Part shown: positions 1-8,491 of the stretch, in pieces | How the letters are laid out: the number at the start of each line of letters is the position of its first letter | Numbering within the stretch: position 1 is the stretch's first letter | NCBI GenBank assembly: GCA_035604135.1 | Contig: DATNJB010000084.1 | Span: 1 to 64,000 of the forward strand | Direction: 5' to 3' | Origin: Poindextera sp035604135 | Lineage (GTDB): Bacteria; Pseudomonadota; Alphaproteobacteria; Caulobacterales; Caulobacteraceae | Length of the DNA stretch: 64,000 nucleotides | The notes under the pieces: generated by a model | Seen by the model: only the letters and a program-made list of their open reading frames with translations | The model's database searches: none | What the model was told of the DNA's origin: nothing | Program-made: the position numbers and the translations under genes

Positions 1-208
1 TCATCGGCTCGTTTTCCATGTCGAAGGGCGTGTCGAAGTCGATGTACTTCTTGTCGAGCGGATCCCAGAAATGGTCGTGGGTCGCCGAGATGATCTTGTC
101 GAAGGCGGTCGAGCGGGCGTTGTAGCGGTCGAGCTCGAGCATGGACTCGAAGTCGTCCGGCGCCACCGCGCCATACATCTTGTCCTTGGTGATGTTGCCG
201 TCGGCCAT
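1..208 (-). CDS. Unidentified protein, N-terminal part only (cut by window edge)
   Basis: The reading frame starts with ATG at 208 and runs 69 codons off the left edge. Reverse-strand sequence upstream of the start contains AAGGAG at a suitable distance. The visible residues begin MADGNITKDKMYG and are rich in Asp, Phe and His (for example ATHDHFWDPLDKKYIDF). Base composition matches the neighbours. It lies 74 nt downstream of the GMC oxidoreductase on the same strand, so the two are probably co-transcribed. I do not recognise the family with certainty; a ferritin-like or di-iron protein is possible but unproven from this fragment. Confidence 0.6.
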   Translation of the reverse strand, partial: MADGNITKDKMYGAVAPDDFESMLELDRYNARSTAFDKIISATHDHFWDPLDKKYIDFDTPFDMENEPM

Positions 209-282
209 CTGGAGCGCTCCTTCGTCGGTCCCTGAAAGATGCGCGAGCCGACCTTGTTCCGCAAGTCGCAAGTGAACAGCGT

Positions 283-1911
283 TCAGGCGGCCTGGGCGTC
301 GGCGAGGATGAGGTCGGCGGCCTTCTCGGCGATCATCGTCGTCGGCGCATTGGTATTACCGGAGGTGATGGTCGGCATGACCGAGGCGTCGGCGACGCGG
401 AGACCCTGGACGCCGCGGACCTTGAGCGATCCGTCGACCGCGGCGTCATCGTCGACGCCCATCCGGCAGGTGCCGACCGGATGGAAGATGGTGGTCGAGA
501 TGCGCCCGATGGCGGCGAGCAACGCGACGGGATCGGTGACCTCGGCGCCGGGCCGGTACTCCTGCGCACCGAAGCTGGCAAAGGCCGGCGCGGCGCAGAT
601 GCGGCGGGTGAGCGCGACCGCCTCCAGCGCCACCTCCCGGTCCGCGGGGTCGGAGAGGTAGTTGGGCCTGATCGCCGGCGCCGCCGTCGGATCGGGACTG
701 GTCAGGGTCACCTCGCCACGGCTGCGCGGGCGGATGTTGCAGACCGAGGCGGTCAGCGCATCGAACCGGTGCAAGGGCTCGCCGAACGCGTCCAGGCTCA
801 GCGGCTGCACGTGGTATTCGAGGTTCGGCGTCGCGTGGCGGTCGGACGAATAGGCAAACATGCCGAGCTGGCTGGGCGCCATCGACATCGGCCCGGTGCG
901 GAAGAGGCCGTATTCCGCCGCGATCATCGCCTGACCGACCAGCGAGCCGGCGCGGCTGTTCAGCGTGCCGCCGTTGACCCTGAACACGGTGCGGATCTGC
1001 AGGTGGTCCTGCAGGTTGGCCCCAACGGCGGCCCGGTCGCGCGCGACCGGGATGCCGTAGCGCTCCAGCAACGCGCCGGGCCCGACGCCGCTGAGCTGCA
1101 GGATATGCGGCGAGCCGATGGCGCCGGCGGCCAGGATCACCTCGCCTCGGGCGTCGGCGATGGCGGGGCCGCGCCGGGTCCGCAGTCGCACGCCGCTGGC
1201 GCGGCCCTCTTCGATCACGAGACGCTCGACCTGCGCGCCGGTGACCACTTTCAGGTTCGGCCTGCGCATCACGGGCCTGAGGAAGCCGCGCGCTGCGTTC
1301 CAGCGGAAGCCCCGGTGCTGGTTGACCTCGAACAAGGCGCTGCCGAAGTTGTCGCCGTGGTTGAAATCCTCCGTGTACGGGATACCGCACTCCGCCGCCG
1401 CCGCGCGGAAGGCGTCGAGGATCGGCCAGTTCAGCCGCTGGCGCGCCACCTTCAGTGGGCCGCCAGCCCCGTGCATCACGCTTGCGCCGCCGAAGTGGTC
1501 CTCGGACTTAAGGAAATAGGGCAGCACGTCGCTCCAGCCCCAGCCGGTCAGCCCGAGCTGGCGCCAATGGTCGTAGTCGGCCGCCTGGCCGCGCATGTAG
1601 ATCATGCCGTTGATCGAGGACGAGCCGCCGAGCAGCTTGCCACGCGGGTACTTCAGCGCCCGGCCGCCCAGCGCCGGCTCCTCGAGCGTCGAGAAGCACC
1701 AGTCGGTGCGCGGCTTGCCTTGCGTGTAGAGGTAGCCGATCGGCACGTTCACCCAGAACAGCCGGTCGTCGCCGCCGGCCTCGAGCAGCAAAACGCGGTT
1801 GCGCGGATCGGCGCTCAGCCGGTTGGCCAGCACGCACCCCGCCGTACCGGCGCCGACGATGATGAAGTCGAAGGCGCCGAGACTAGTCGGCACTGCTGAG
1901 TCAGCGGGCAT
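283..1911 (-). CDS. GMC-family FAD oxidoreductase (choline/alcohol dehydrogenase type)
   Basis: A 542-residue flavoprotein of the glucose-methanol-choline family, which oxidises alcohols to aldehydes or ketones with FAD. The N-terminal Rossmann motif (IIVGAGTAGCVLANRLS, about residues 17-33) binds FAD. The GMC signature PRGKLLGGSSSINGMIYMRG follows at about residues 90-110. The C-terminal part has FHPVGTCRMG and the terminal FAD-contact region SGNTNAPTTMIAEKAADLI. Length is normal for the family. The ATG at 1911 directly precedes the conserved N-terminal strand. The substrate cannot be read from sequence; many homologues labelled choline dehydrogenase act on other alcohols. The truncated gene at 1-208 follows it. 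Confidence 0.9.
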   Translation of the reverse strand: MPADSAVPTSLGAFDFIIVGAGTAGCVLANRLSADPRNRVLLLEAGGDDRLFWVNVPIGYLYTQGKPRTDWCFSTLEEPALGGRALKYPRGKLLGGSSSINGMIYMRGQAADYDHWRQLGLTGWGWSDVLPYFLKSEDHFGGASVMHGAGGPLKVARQRLNWPILDAFRAAAAECGIPYTEDFNHGDNFGSALFEVNQHRGFRWNAARGFLRPVMRRPNLKVVTGAQVERLVIEEGRASGVRLRTRRGPAIADARGEVILAAGAIGSPHILQLSGVGPGALLERYGIPVARDRAAVGANLQDHLQIRTVFRVNGGTLNSRAGSLVGQAMIAAEYGLFRTGPMSMAPSQLGMFAYSSDRHATPNLEYHVQPLSLDAFGEPLHRFDALTASVCNIRPRSRGEVTLTSPDPTAAPAIRPNYLSDPADREVALEAVALTRRICAAPAFASFGAQEYRPGAEVTDPVALLAAIGRISTTIFHPVGTCRMGVDDDAAVDGSLKVRGVQGLRVADASVMPTITSGNTNAPTTMIAEKAADLILADAQAA

Positions 1912-1928
1912 CGGCCATCGTCTCCTAG

Positions 1929-2075
1929 CTTCTCCCGGGGGAGAAGGAGGGGCCCACGCGAAGCGTGGGAGGATGAGGGCGTACGCCGCGTCAGGCTAAT
2001 CCGAGAGGCCGTAACCCCTCACCTACCCTCCCGATCGCTTCGCTCCGGGCCCCTCCCTCTCCCTGTAGGAGAGGT
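1929..2075. repeat. REP-like bipartite palindromic repeat
   Basis: The gap between the GMC gene and the amidohydrolase contains several GC-rich hairpins. CTTCTCCC pairs with GGGAGAAG at 1929-1946. CCCACGC pairs with GCGTGGG across a GAA loop at 1953-1969. A mirrored CCCTC/GAGAGG block lies at 2015-2075. The same CTCTCCC/GGGAGAG theme recurs at 6915-6936, 21314-21330, 22086-22213 and 40593-40645, so this is a dispersed intergenic palindrome family. It may aid termination or mRNA stability. Confidence 0.6.
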
Positions 2076-2078
2076 GTT

Positions 2079-3269
2079 TCAAGCCGCGATCAGGCGCCTC
2101 GGCCGCCTGAGGTCGGGCGCCAGGCCCTCGCCCATCAGGTCGATGAAGTTTTCGCGGTAGAAGCGGTCGACCGCGCCCTTCGGGGTTCCTTCGAGCGCGT
2201 CGTTGAAGCGCTTGAGCGGATTGCGGCCGCCTTCCACGTGCGGGAAGTCGGAGGAGAACAGGCAGACTTCGTCGCCCGAATTGGCGATGATCCAACCGGT
2301 CTGCTCGTGCGGATAGGGCGTGACCCGCACCTGCCGGCGGACGATCTCGCTGGGCGGGGCCGAGAGCCGGTGCAGCCGCTCCTCGTTCTTGAAGAAGGCG
2401 GCGTGGGCGGAGTCCATGAACCGCATCCAGCTCGGGACCCACGACGCTCCGAGCTCGATCGCACCGAACTTCAGCTTCGGGAACCGGTCCATGACCCCGT
2501 CGATGATCAGGCAGGCGAGCGTCTGCATGACCGAGTTGGGGATCGGCATGAAGGAGACGGAGGTGAAGTTCTCCTCGCCTCCGTGGAAGTCCTTCACCCG
2601 CGGCAGGCCGTTCTCGAAGTAGGCGGGGTTGAGCTTCTCCTCGCCGCCGACGTGGAACAGGATCGGCAAGCCCGCCTCCTCAGCCTGCGCCCAGACCGGA
2701 TCGAAGGCGACGTGGCTGGGCGAATGGCCCTTGGGGCAGCGCGAGGCGATGAGGATCGCCTTAGCCCCGAGCTCGATCGCCTCCGTGGTCGCGGCGGCGG
2801 TGCGGTCGAAGTCCATCAGCGGCACGTAGCCGGTGGCCAAGAGGCGTCGGTCGACCGAGCAGAAGTCGGTCATCATGCGGTTGTGGGCGGTGGCCGCGGC
2901 GTAGGCCAACTCGACGTCGTCGCCGTATTCAAGCTGGAAATTGCCGAGGCAGAAGGTGGTGAAGACGAGCTGGCTCGCAAAGCCCAGGTAGTCGATCGCC
3001 TTCGGCCGGTCCTCGCGCACGAAGGCGCCCAACGCCGCCTGGTTCTTGCGCAACAGGATGTTCTCCTCGGCGCCGGCGCGGAAGTCGGGATCCTGGTGCT
3101 GGCGGCGGGCGGCCTCGGCCCAACCGGGCCTGCCGAGCTTGTGCTTGTAGATCGGCAGCGCGTGGTAGCGCGCCAGCGTCCTGGCGTCGAAGTAGGGGTC
3201 CAGACAGTCCGGCAACTCCATGAGGTGGGAGTCGGCGTCGTGGACGATCTGGTCCTGTACGTAGGCCAT
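2079..3269 (-). CDS. Amidohydrolase-2 (ACMSD-like) family protein
   Basis: A 396-residue metal-dependent TIM-barrel hydrolase or decarboxylase of the amidohydrolase-2 family. The N-terminus has VHDADSHLME, a variant of the usual HxH metal site. A central His lies in ILFHVGG, and the C-terminal metal Asp is in FSSDFPHVEGG. An upstream in-frame codon at 3338 exists, but the ATG at 3269 has a clear GGGAGG ribosome site and starts the conserved domain, so it is preferred. It lies 65 nt downstream of the GH78 rhamnosidase on the same strand and may be expressed with it. The ligand is unknown; relatives act on aromatic acids, lactones and related small acids. Confidence 0.85.
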   Translation of the reverse strand: MAYVQDQIVHDADSHLMELPDCLDPYFDARTLARYHALPIYKHKLGRPGWAEAARRQHQDPDFRAGAEENILLRKNQAALGAFVREDRPKAIDYLGFASQLVFTTFCLGNFQLEYGDDVELAYAAATAHNRMMTDFCSVDRRLLATGYVPLMDFDRTAAATTEAIELGAKAILIASRCPKGHSPSHVAFDPVWAQAEEAGLPILFHVGGEEKLNPAYFENGLPRVKDFHGGEENFTSVSFMPIPNSVMQTLACLIIDGVMDRFPKLKFGAIELGASWVPSWMRFMDSAHAAFFKNEERLHRLSAPPSEIVRRQVRVTPYPHEQTGWIIANSGDEVCLFSSDFPHVEGGRNPLKRFNDALEGTPKGAVDRFYRENFIDLMGEGLAPDLRRPRRLIAA

Positions 3270-3334
3270 CGGGGCCTCCCTCTGGGCGTCGTTCTCTTCT
3301 CGGCCGAGAGGATACGGCCAGGCCGGCCGCCCTT

Positions 3335-5884
3335 TCAACCGGCGTGGACGAAGCGGGCCTCCAGCCGTGGCCCTTTCGCCGTCGGCGCCGCGGCGGCCTT
3401 CAGGCCCGACGCGGGCGCGAGCGTCAGCGGAACCCCTTCGGGGCCGCGCACCCGGGCCACGAACCCCTCGCCCGCGCGTTCCAGCCGCACTTCGACGTCG
3501 CCGAGCCTGGTTGGCACGACGCCCTCCGCGTGCTCGAGCCCCGCCAGGTCCGGCCTGACCACGATCTCAGCGAAGCCTGGCTTGGCCGGCGCCACGCCCA
3601 GCATCCGCCGCGACAGCTGATGGGTGGGCGAGGCGGAAAAGCCGTGGCAGAGGCTGGCCGTCGGCGCGAAGCTCTCCCAGAGCGTCGTCGCCCCCTTGTC
3701 CAGCATGGGTCCAAAGCGCTCGCGCATGAGCCGAAGCGCGTCGTTGAACCGGCCCTGGCCGCCGAGCGCCTCGTAGACGAAGTGGGAATAGAATGTGTTG
3801 GCCAGGACGACGCCCTCCTCGGGGTCGAGGGTCTCGCCCTTGGGCGCGATCGGCGGGCCGGCGGTGAAGGTCAGACGGCGCGAGTCGGTGATGCGGTCGA
3901 GCGCGCGCGCCAGCCGCTGGCCGTCGGCCTCGCCCCAGAGCGTGATCGCGGCGTTGGCGTGCTGGGAGGTGCGCAGGTCCTGGGCGCCGGTGACCGGATC
4001 GACGATGTCGACATAGACGCCCCGCCGCGCGTCCCAGTGACGGGCTTCGAGCGCGTCGCCGATTCCGCGGGCGCGGGCGCTCAGCCGGTCCGCCTCGCGC
4101 GCCCAGCCCAGCGCCTGCGCCAGGCGCGCGGCGACGCGGAAGGCGCCCGCCAGCTGGGCGTTCAGCGCGCCGGCCTCGCCTTCGCGCCCGACGCCGGACC
4201 AGTCCATGAAGTGCCAATAGGGCAGGTCGGCGACGAGGCCGTTGGCGTCGACCAGGCGTTCGAACCAGGCCAGCGCCTTCAGGATCGAGGGGAAGATCGC
4301 CTCGATGGTGTCGAGATCGCCGGTGAGGTCCAGATGGTCGCCGGCGCAAAGGATCCACTGCAGCGTCCAGTCTGGGATCAGGAGCCCGTTTACCCGGTGG
4401 TCGCCGGGAGCGAACATCTGGGTCAGGCCGTCCGGGCGCTGACTTTCGGCGGCCTGGGCGAGGAACTTGGCGGTGAGCGGGGCCACGCAGGGGCCGAAGG
4501 CGGCATGGCCGACCAGGTTCTCCACCGTCACGTCGCCCAGCCACTGGCGCTGCTCGCGGCTGGGGCAGTCCTCCCAGGCGTCGTGCATGCATTGGCGAAG
4601 CGTGTAGGCGCCGGTGGCCCAGAGCCGGGTCAGAAAGTCGTCTGAGCAGCTGAAGCGACCCCCCTCCTCGACCGGGTAGTTCCAAAGATTGGCGCCGAAG
4701 CCCTTGATGGCCAGGCCGTCCGGCGCGTTGCGCACCACCAGCTGCACCCAGCGGATCGCGCACCACTCGAACCGCTCGAACCGCTGCACGCCGGCCTTGG
4801 CGCGATAGCGGCAGAGGTGGGCGTCCTCGCCAAGCCACGGCTTCGGCTTGATGCGCGCGTCCGGCGGCGGGCCGCTGGCGTCCCACTCGCCGGGCAGGCT
4901 CTCGGCGCAGGCGATCTCGACGATCTCGCCGCCGCGGGCGTCGATCTCGATGAACGGGCGGCCGGTCATGATGCGGCCGAAGTCGAGCAGGATGGCGACG
5001 TCGCGACCGGGCTCGGTCCGCACGAGCGTCCGCGCGCCTTCCAGCTTGAGCAGGTCGTCGGCGCGGGCGACCGCGCCCGTCGGCGGCTCGATCAGGGGCT
5101 CGTCGTAGCTGCGCCGATGGAAGACGAGGTCAGGGTCGGGATAGAGACCCTTGATCCAGACGACGCGCTTGGCGGGCTCAAGGCGCTCGACCAACATCGG
5201 GATGCCGCGCGGGACCAGCGTCGGGAACGGACGCGTCTGCATGCCGCCATAGGCCGCCTCTGCGCCCCCGCCGCCGAAGATCAGCGGCCGCGCCTCGTCC
5301 CAGCCCAAATCGTCGAAGTCGACGCCGCTCCAACCTTCGATCAGGCGGCCCGCATCCAGGTCCTCGATGAACCCCAGCGAATGGTTCGACTGCGGAACAT
5401 CCTGCGTCCACGCGGTCGACTGGACGCAGCGCCAACCGCCGTCGGTGGACAGCGAAACGCCGTCCGCGGCGCCGTCGACCCAGAGGCCGCCGTCGCCGAA
5501 CACCGGCTGCCACATGCCCTTGACCGTCTCGTAGAAGGCGGTGTCGGTCCCGTAGGTGTGCACGAGCACCGCGAGCAGGTTGGCCCCGGCCGCGAGGTGG
5601 GGCGCCAGGTCGTATTCGTCGTAGCGCTGGAAGAGCGGGGTGCAACGCACGGGTCCGCGCCCGATGGGCTTGCCGTTGACATAGAGCACGTAGCGCCCGT
5701 CGACGGTGATCGAGATCGGCGCGGCCGAGGGTGTCGCCGGCAACTCGACCCGCTTGCGGAAGAAGAACCAGCGATTCTTCTCGATCGGCCGGCCGCCGCC
5801 GCCGAGGTAGACGCGCCGGCCCCCCGTCGGGTCGATTTCCTGCTTCGGAGTCCAGACGAACGGCGGCCTCAGCGGTGTGGTCAT
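3335..5884 (-). CDS. GH78 alpha-L-rhamnosidase
   Basis: An 849-residue glycoside hydrolase predicted to release terminal L-rhamnose from oligo- or polysaccharides or glycosides. The catalytic-domain signature DCPSREQRQWLGD occurs at 439-451. D439, E444 and D451 match the spacing of the acidic residues known in characterised GH78 enzymes, and a distal Glu lies in TTLWESF (E737). N-terminal beta-sandwich segments (VDGRYVLYVNGKPIGRGP) resemble the family accessory domains. The ATG at 5884 with AAAGGGAG upstream is preferred over a longer reading that starts at 5980 and crosses the divergent promoter. No signal peptide is evident, so substrate is probably imported first. It diverges from a PhyH gene across a shared GATCA-repeat site. 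Confidence 0.93.
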   Translation of the reverse strand: MTTPLRPPFVWTPKQEIDPTGGRRVYLGGGGRPIEKNRWFFFRKRVELPATPSAAPISITVDGRYVLYVNGKPIGRGPVRCTPLFQRYDEYDLAPHLAAGANLLAVLVHTYGTDTAFYETVKGMWQPVFGDGGLWVDGAADGVSLSTDGGWRCVQSTAWTQDVPQSNHSLGFIEDLDAGRLIEGWSGVDFDDLGWDEARPLIFGGGGAEAAYGGMQTRPFPTLVPRGIPMLVERLEPAKRVVWIKGLYPDPDLVFHRRSYDEPLIEPPTGAVARADDLLKLEGARTLVRTEPGRDVAILLDFGRIMTGRPFIEIDARGGEIVEIACAESLPGEWDASGPPPDARIKPKPWLGEDAHLCRYRAKAGVQRFERFEWCAIRWVQLVVRNAPDGLAIKGFGANLWNYPVEEGGRFSCSDDFLTRLWATGAYTLRQCMHDAWEDCPSREQRQWLGDVTVENLVGHAAFGPCVAPLTAKFLAQAAESQRPDGLTQMFAPGDHRVNGLLIPDWTLQWILCAGDHLDLTGDLDTIEAIFPSILKALAWFERLVDANGLVADLPYWHFMDWSGVGREGEAGALNAQLAGAFRVAARLAQALGWAREADRLSARARGIGDALEARHWDARRGVYVDIVDPVTGAQDLRTSQHANAAITLWGEADGQRLARALDRITDSRRLTFTAGPPIAPKGETLDPEEGVVLANTFYSHFVYEALGGQGRFNDALRLMRERFGPMLDKGATTLWESFAPTASLCHGFSASPTHQLSRRMLGVAPAKPGFAEIVVRPDLAGLEHAEGVVPTRLGDVEVRLERAGEGFVARVRGPEGVPLTLAPASGLKAAAAPTAKGPRLEARFVHAG

Positions 5885-5924
5885 GGCTCCCTTTCGGCCG
5901 GGCAAAGCCGGGCCGTCTCGTTGG

Positions 5925-5954
5925 ACAGATGATCGAATTTGATCTTCTATGAGC
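5925..5954 (-). promoter_or_regulatory. Putative operator: three tandem GATCA decamers
   Basis: Read on the minus strand this is GCTCATAGAA, GATCAAATTC, GATCATCTGT, three 10-bp units each starting G[AC]TCA. It sits in the 74-nt divergent gap between the rhamnosidase and the first PhyH gene. It is one of seven related sites in the window and a candidate DeoR-type operator. Confidence 0.6.
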
Positions 5955-5958
5955 AACC

Positions 5959-6891
5959 ATGCTCGATGAGGCCAGATCAAGCGCCAAGTCCGATGTCGGG
6001 GACGTGGACCTTGGCGCGCTGAGGTCCGCTTACCAGCGCGATGGCTTCGTGACCGTCGAGGGCCTGCTCAACGCCGACGAGGTCGAGGCGTTGCGCGCCG
6101 AGATCGTTGCGGTCGCGCTTGGCGAGCGGGGCGCGATCGCCGGCGCCGAACCCCGCGACGGCCGCTCGGATGAGGCGCTGGTTGGCGAGATCCTGGCCAT
6201 CCACATGCCGCACAAGATCTCGCGGCTGATGCGGGCAACCATGGCGCACCCGCGCATCGTCCCGATCCTGAAGAGCCTGATAAGCCCGAACGTGAAGGCC
6301 ATGCAGACCATGGTGTTCGTCAAGCGGCCGGGCAAACCCGGGCAGGCCTGGCACCAGGACGAGCACTACATCCCGACCCGCGACCGTTCGCTCTGCGGCG
6401 CCTGGATCGCGCTCGACGACGCGGTGATCGAGAACGGCTGCATGTGGATGCACCCGGGCTCGCAGGCGCCCGGCGTGCTCTATCCGATCAAGCCGCACGG
6501 CGACGACCGCTTCGACGGGGCCGAGGAGGCCTACGGCCACGGCTATGACCGCGAGGGCGGCGCAGCCGTCGAGGTGAAGGCGGGCGGGGTCGCCTTCTTC
6601 AACGGCTATGTGCTGCACCGCTCGCTGCCCAACCGGGCGAAGGCGGGGTTCAGACGCGCGCTCGTCACCCACTACATGTCGGCGGAGTCCATGCTGCCGT
6701 GGACGCTGGGTGGGACGAAAGCGCGGCCCGACGTCCGCGACATCGTGATGATCGCAGGCCAAGACCCCTACGCCTGGCGCGGCGTCGAGGAGATCACCAA
6801 GCCGTGGGTCCGCCCCGACAACGCGGAGCGGCAGGCCGAGATCCTGGCGGAGATGGCGGCCGCGGGTCGCCCCAGCCAACCGGCGGATTGA
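5959..6891 (+). CDS. PhyH-family Fe(II)/2-oxoglutarate dioxygenase (1 of 4)
   Basis: A 310-residue phytanoyl-CoA-hydroxylase-like oxygenase. The facial triad is visible as H132 and D134 in AWHQDEHYIP and a distal H220 in LHRSLPNRAK, followed by Arg residues suited to binding 2-oxoglutarate. The family hydroxylates unactivated C-H bonds, which can also trigger O-demethylation. It diverges from the rhamnosidase, and the operator-like array ends 4 nt before the ATG at 5959. A GTG at 6004 (after GGGGAC) is an alternative start that would leave room for a promoter. The substrate is unknown; the neighbourhood points to a deoxysugar derivative. Confidence 0.85.
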   Translation: MLDEARSSAKSDVGDVDLGALRSAYQRDGFVTVEGLLNADEVEALRAEIVAVALGERGAIAGAEPRDGRSDEALVGEILAIHMPHKISRLMRATMAHPRIVPILKSLISPNVKAMQTMVFVKRPGKPGQAWHQDEHYIPTRDRSLCGAWIALDDAVIENGCMWMHPGSQAPGVLYPIKPHGDDRFDGAEEAYGHGYDREGGAAVEVKAGGVAFFNGYVLHRSLPNRAKAGFRRALVTHYMSAESMLPWTLGGTKARPDVRDIVMIAGQDPYAWRGVEEITKPWVRPDNAERQAEILAEMAAAGRPSQPAD

Positions 6892-6914
6892 GGCCAGGCC
6901 AGGCGCGCTTCGCA

Positions 6915-6936
6915 CACCTCTCCCGCGGGAGAGGTG
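6915..6936. terminator. Perfect 22-bp palindrome between convergent genes
   Basis: CACCTCTCCCG followed by CGGGAGAGGTG forms a perfect 22-bp palindrome between the stop of the PhyH gene (6891) and the stop of the convergent aldehyde dehydrogenase (6938). It belongs to the REP-like CTCTCCC/GGGAGAG family and probably acts as a bidirectional transcript end. No U-tract is present. Confidence 0.5.
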
Positions 6937-6937
6937 C

Positions 6938-8359
6938 TTACGGCCGCTGGTAGACGGTCTTCGTGACCGTGAAGAACTCACGCGCCGCGCGGCCCTGTTC
7001 GCGGGCGCCGTAGCTGGAGGCTTTCATGCCGCCGAACGGGGCGTGGTAGTCGACGCCGGCGGTCGGCAGGTTGATCATGACCATCCCCACGCGGGCGTTC
7101 CGCTTGAAGTGCTCGGCGTATTTCAGCGAGGTGGTGCAGATACCGGCGCAGAGGCCGAAGCGGACGTCGTTCAGGACCGCGAGCGCCTCGTCGTAACCGG
7201 CAACGCGGATCAGGCCCGCCACAGGCCCGAACACCTCCTCGCGCGCGACCAGGTCGCCTGGGCTCGCGCGATCGAACAGCACCGGATCGACGAAGCAGGC
7301 CGGCGCGTCGGCGCGGCCCGCGACGACCGCCTGGCGCCCGGCGCGGCGCATGGCCTCGATGCCGGCGACCACGCCCGCCTTCTGCTTCGCCGACACCAGC
7401 GGCCCAACCTCGGTCGCCTTGTCGGCGGGGTCGCCGACCTTCAGCCGCGCGACGCGCGCCTTGACCCGCTCGATCAGGGCATCGGCCACGCTCTCATCGA
7501 CAATCACCCGCGAGGTCGCCGTGCAGCGCTGGCCGGCGGCGAAGAAGGCGCCGTTCACGAGAGTCTCGGTCGCGAGATCGAGGTCGGCGTCGGCCAGGAT
7601 GACGAGACCGTTCACCCCGCCCATCTCCGCCTGCACGCGGGCGCCGCGGGTGGCGGCGGCCATGCGGACTCCGCGGCCGGTCGTCTCCGAGCCGGTGAAG
7701 GAGATCGCGTCGATCGCCGTGTCTTCGACGAGCGCCGCGCCCGTCTCGCCGGCACCCGGAACCAGGTTCACCGCACCGGCCTGCAGCCCTGCCCCTGCAA
7801 TGATCCGCATGATGGCCGCCGCGGTCGCCGTCGCATGCTCCGACGGCTTCCAGACCACTGCGTTCCCGAAGGCGATCGCGGGCGCGATCTTCCAGGCCGG
7901 GATGGCGATCGGGAAGTTCCAGGGCGTGATCGCGCCCACCACGCCGACCGGTTCGTAGGCCACCTCGACGGTCACGCCGGGACGTACGGAGTCGAAGCGC
8001 TCGCCGACGATCCGCAAGCCCTCGCCGGAGAAGAAGCGGAAGAGCCTCGAGGCCCGCATCACCTCGCCCGCGGCATCGGTGATCGTCTTGCCGGTCTCGC
8101 GCGTGATCAGCGCGGCGAGGTCCGCCACCTCGGCGGCCAGGGCGCCGCCGACCCGTTCGAGGGCGTCGGCGCGGGCCTCGATCGGCGCGAGCGCGGGGAG
8201 TGCCGCGCGTGCGGCGGCGGCGGCCTCGGCCACGAAGCCGGCGCCGCTCTCCGGCAGGCGGGTGACGACCTCGTCGAGATCCGCCGGATTGCGCTGTTCG
8301 AGCGCCGGCGCGGCGTCTCGCGGCGTCCCGTCGATGAAGGCGGTGATGTCGAGCGGCAT
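6938..8359 (-). CDS. NAD(P)-dependent aldehyde dehydrogenase, 2-oxoglutarate-semialdehyde DH-like
   Basis: A 473-residue ALDH-superfamily enzyme. Hallmarks are the TPWNFPIAIPAWK segment, the catalytic Glu in EMGGVN and the catalytic Cys in GQRCTATSR. The C-terminal NLPTAGVDYHAPFGGMKASS followed by YGAREQGR resembles, from memory, alpha-ketoglutaric-semialdehyde dehydrogenases of pentose oxidation. The ATG at 8359 is chosen; a TTG at 8398 extends the frame but abuts the operator-like array. It diverges from the aldose-dehydrogenase operon. Two roles fit: oxidising 2-oxoglutarate semialdehyde made by the XylX-like enzyme, or oxidising L-lactaldehyde from the rhamnulose-phosphate aldolase. Confidence 0.88.
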   Translation of the reverse strand: MPLDITAFIDGTPRDAAPALEQRNPADLDEVVTRLPESGAGFVAEAAAAARAALPALAPIEARADALERVGGALAAEVADLAALITRETGKTITDAAGEVMRASRLFRFFSGEGLRIVGERFDSVRPGVTVEVAYEPVGVVGAITPWNFPIAIPAWKIAPAIAFGNAVVWKPSEHATATAAAIMRIIAGAGLQAGAVNLVPGAGETGAALVEDTAIDAISFTGSETTGRGVRMAAATRGARVQAEMGGVNGLVILADADLDLATETLVNGAFFAAGQRCTATSRVIVDESVADALIERVKARVARLKVGDPADKATEVGPLVSAKQKAGVVAGIEAMRRAGRQAVVAGRADAPACFVDPVLFDRASPGDLVAREEVFGPVAGLIRVAGYDEALAVLNDVRFGLCAGICTTSLKYAEHFKRNARVGMVMINLPTAGVDYHAPFGGMKASSYGAREQGRAAREFFTVTKTVYQRP

Positions 8360-8398
8360 GGGCCGCCGCACTTTGGGCTGCAGGGGCCGCGATTTCAA

Positions 8399-8428
8399 CG
8401 CGATGATCGTTGCTGATCGGTGTTGACC
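8399..8428 (-). promoter_or_regulatory. Putative operator: three tandem GATCA decamers
   Basis: On the minus strand the units are GGTCAACACC, GATCAGCAAC and GATCATCGCG, each beginning G[GA]TCA at exact 10-bp spacing. The site lies between the divergent aldehyde dehydrogenase (start 8359) and aldo/keto reductase (start 8492), so it could control both. Confidence 0.6.
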
Positions 8429-8491
8429 CGGTAGCAGTTCACCGCTGTAACTCGGCGGTCCTGTTCGCCGTCACCCCCTGCACCCCGACAA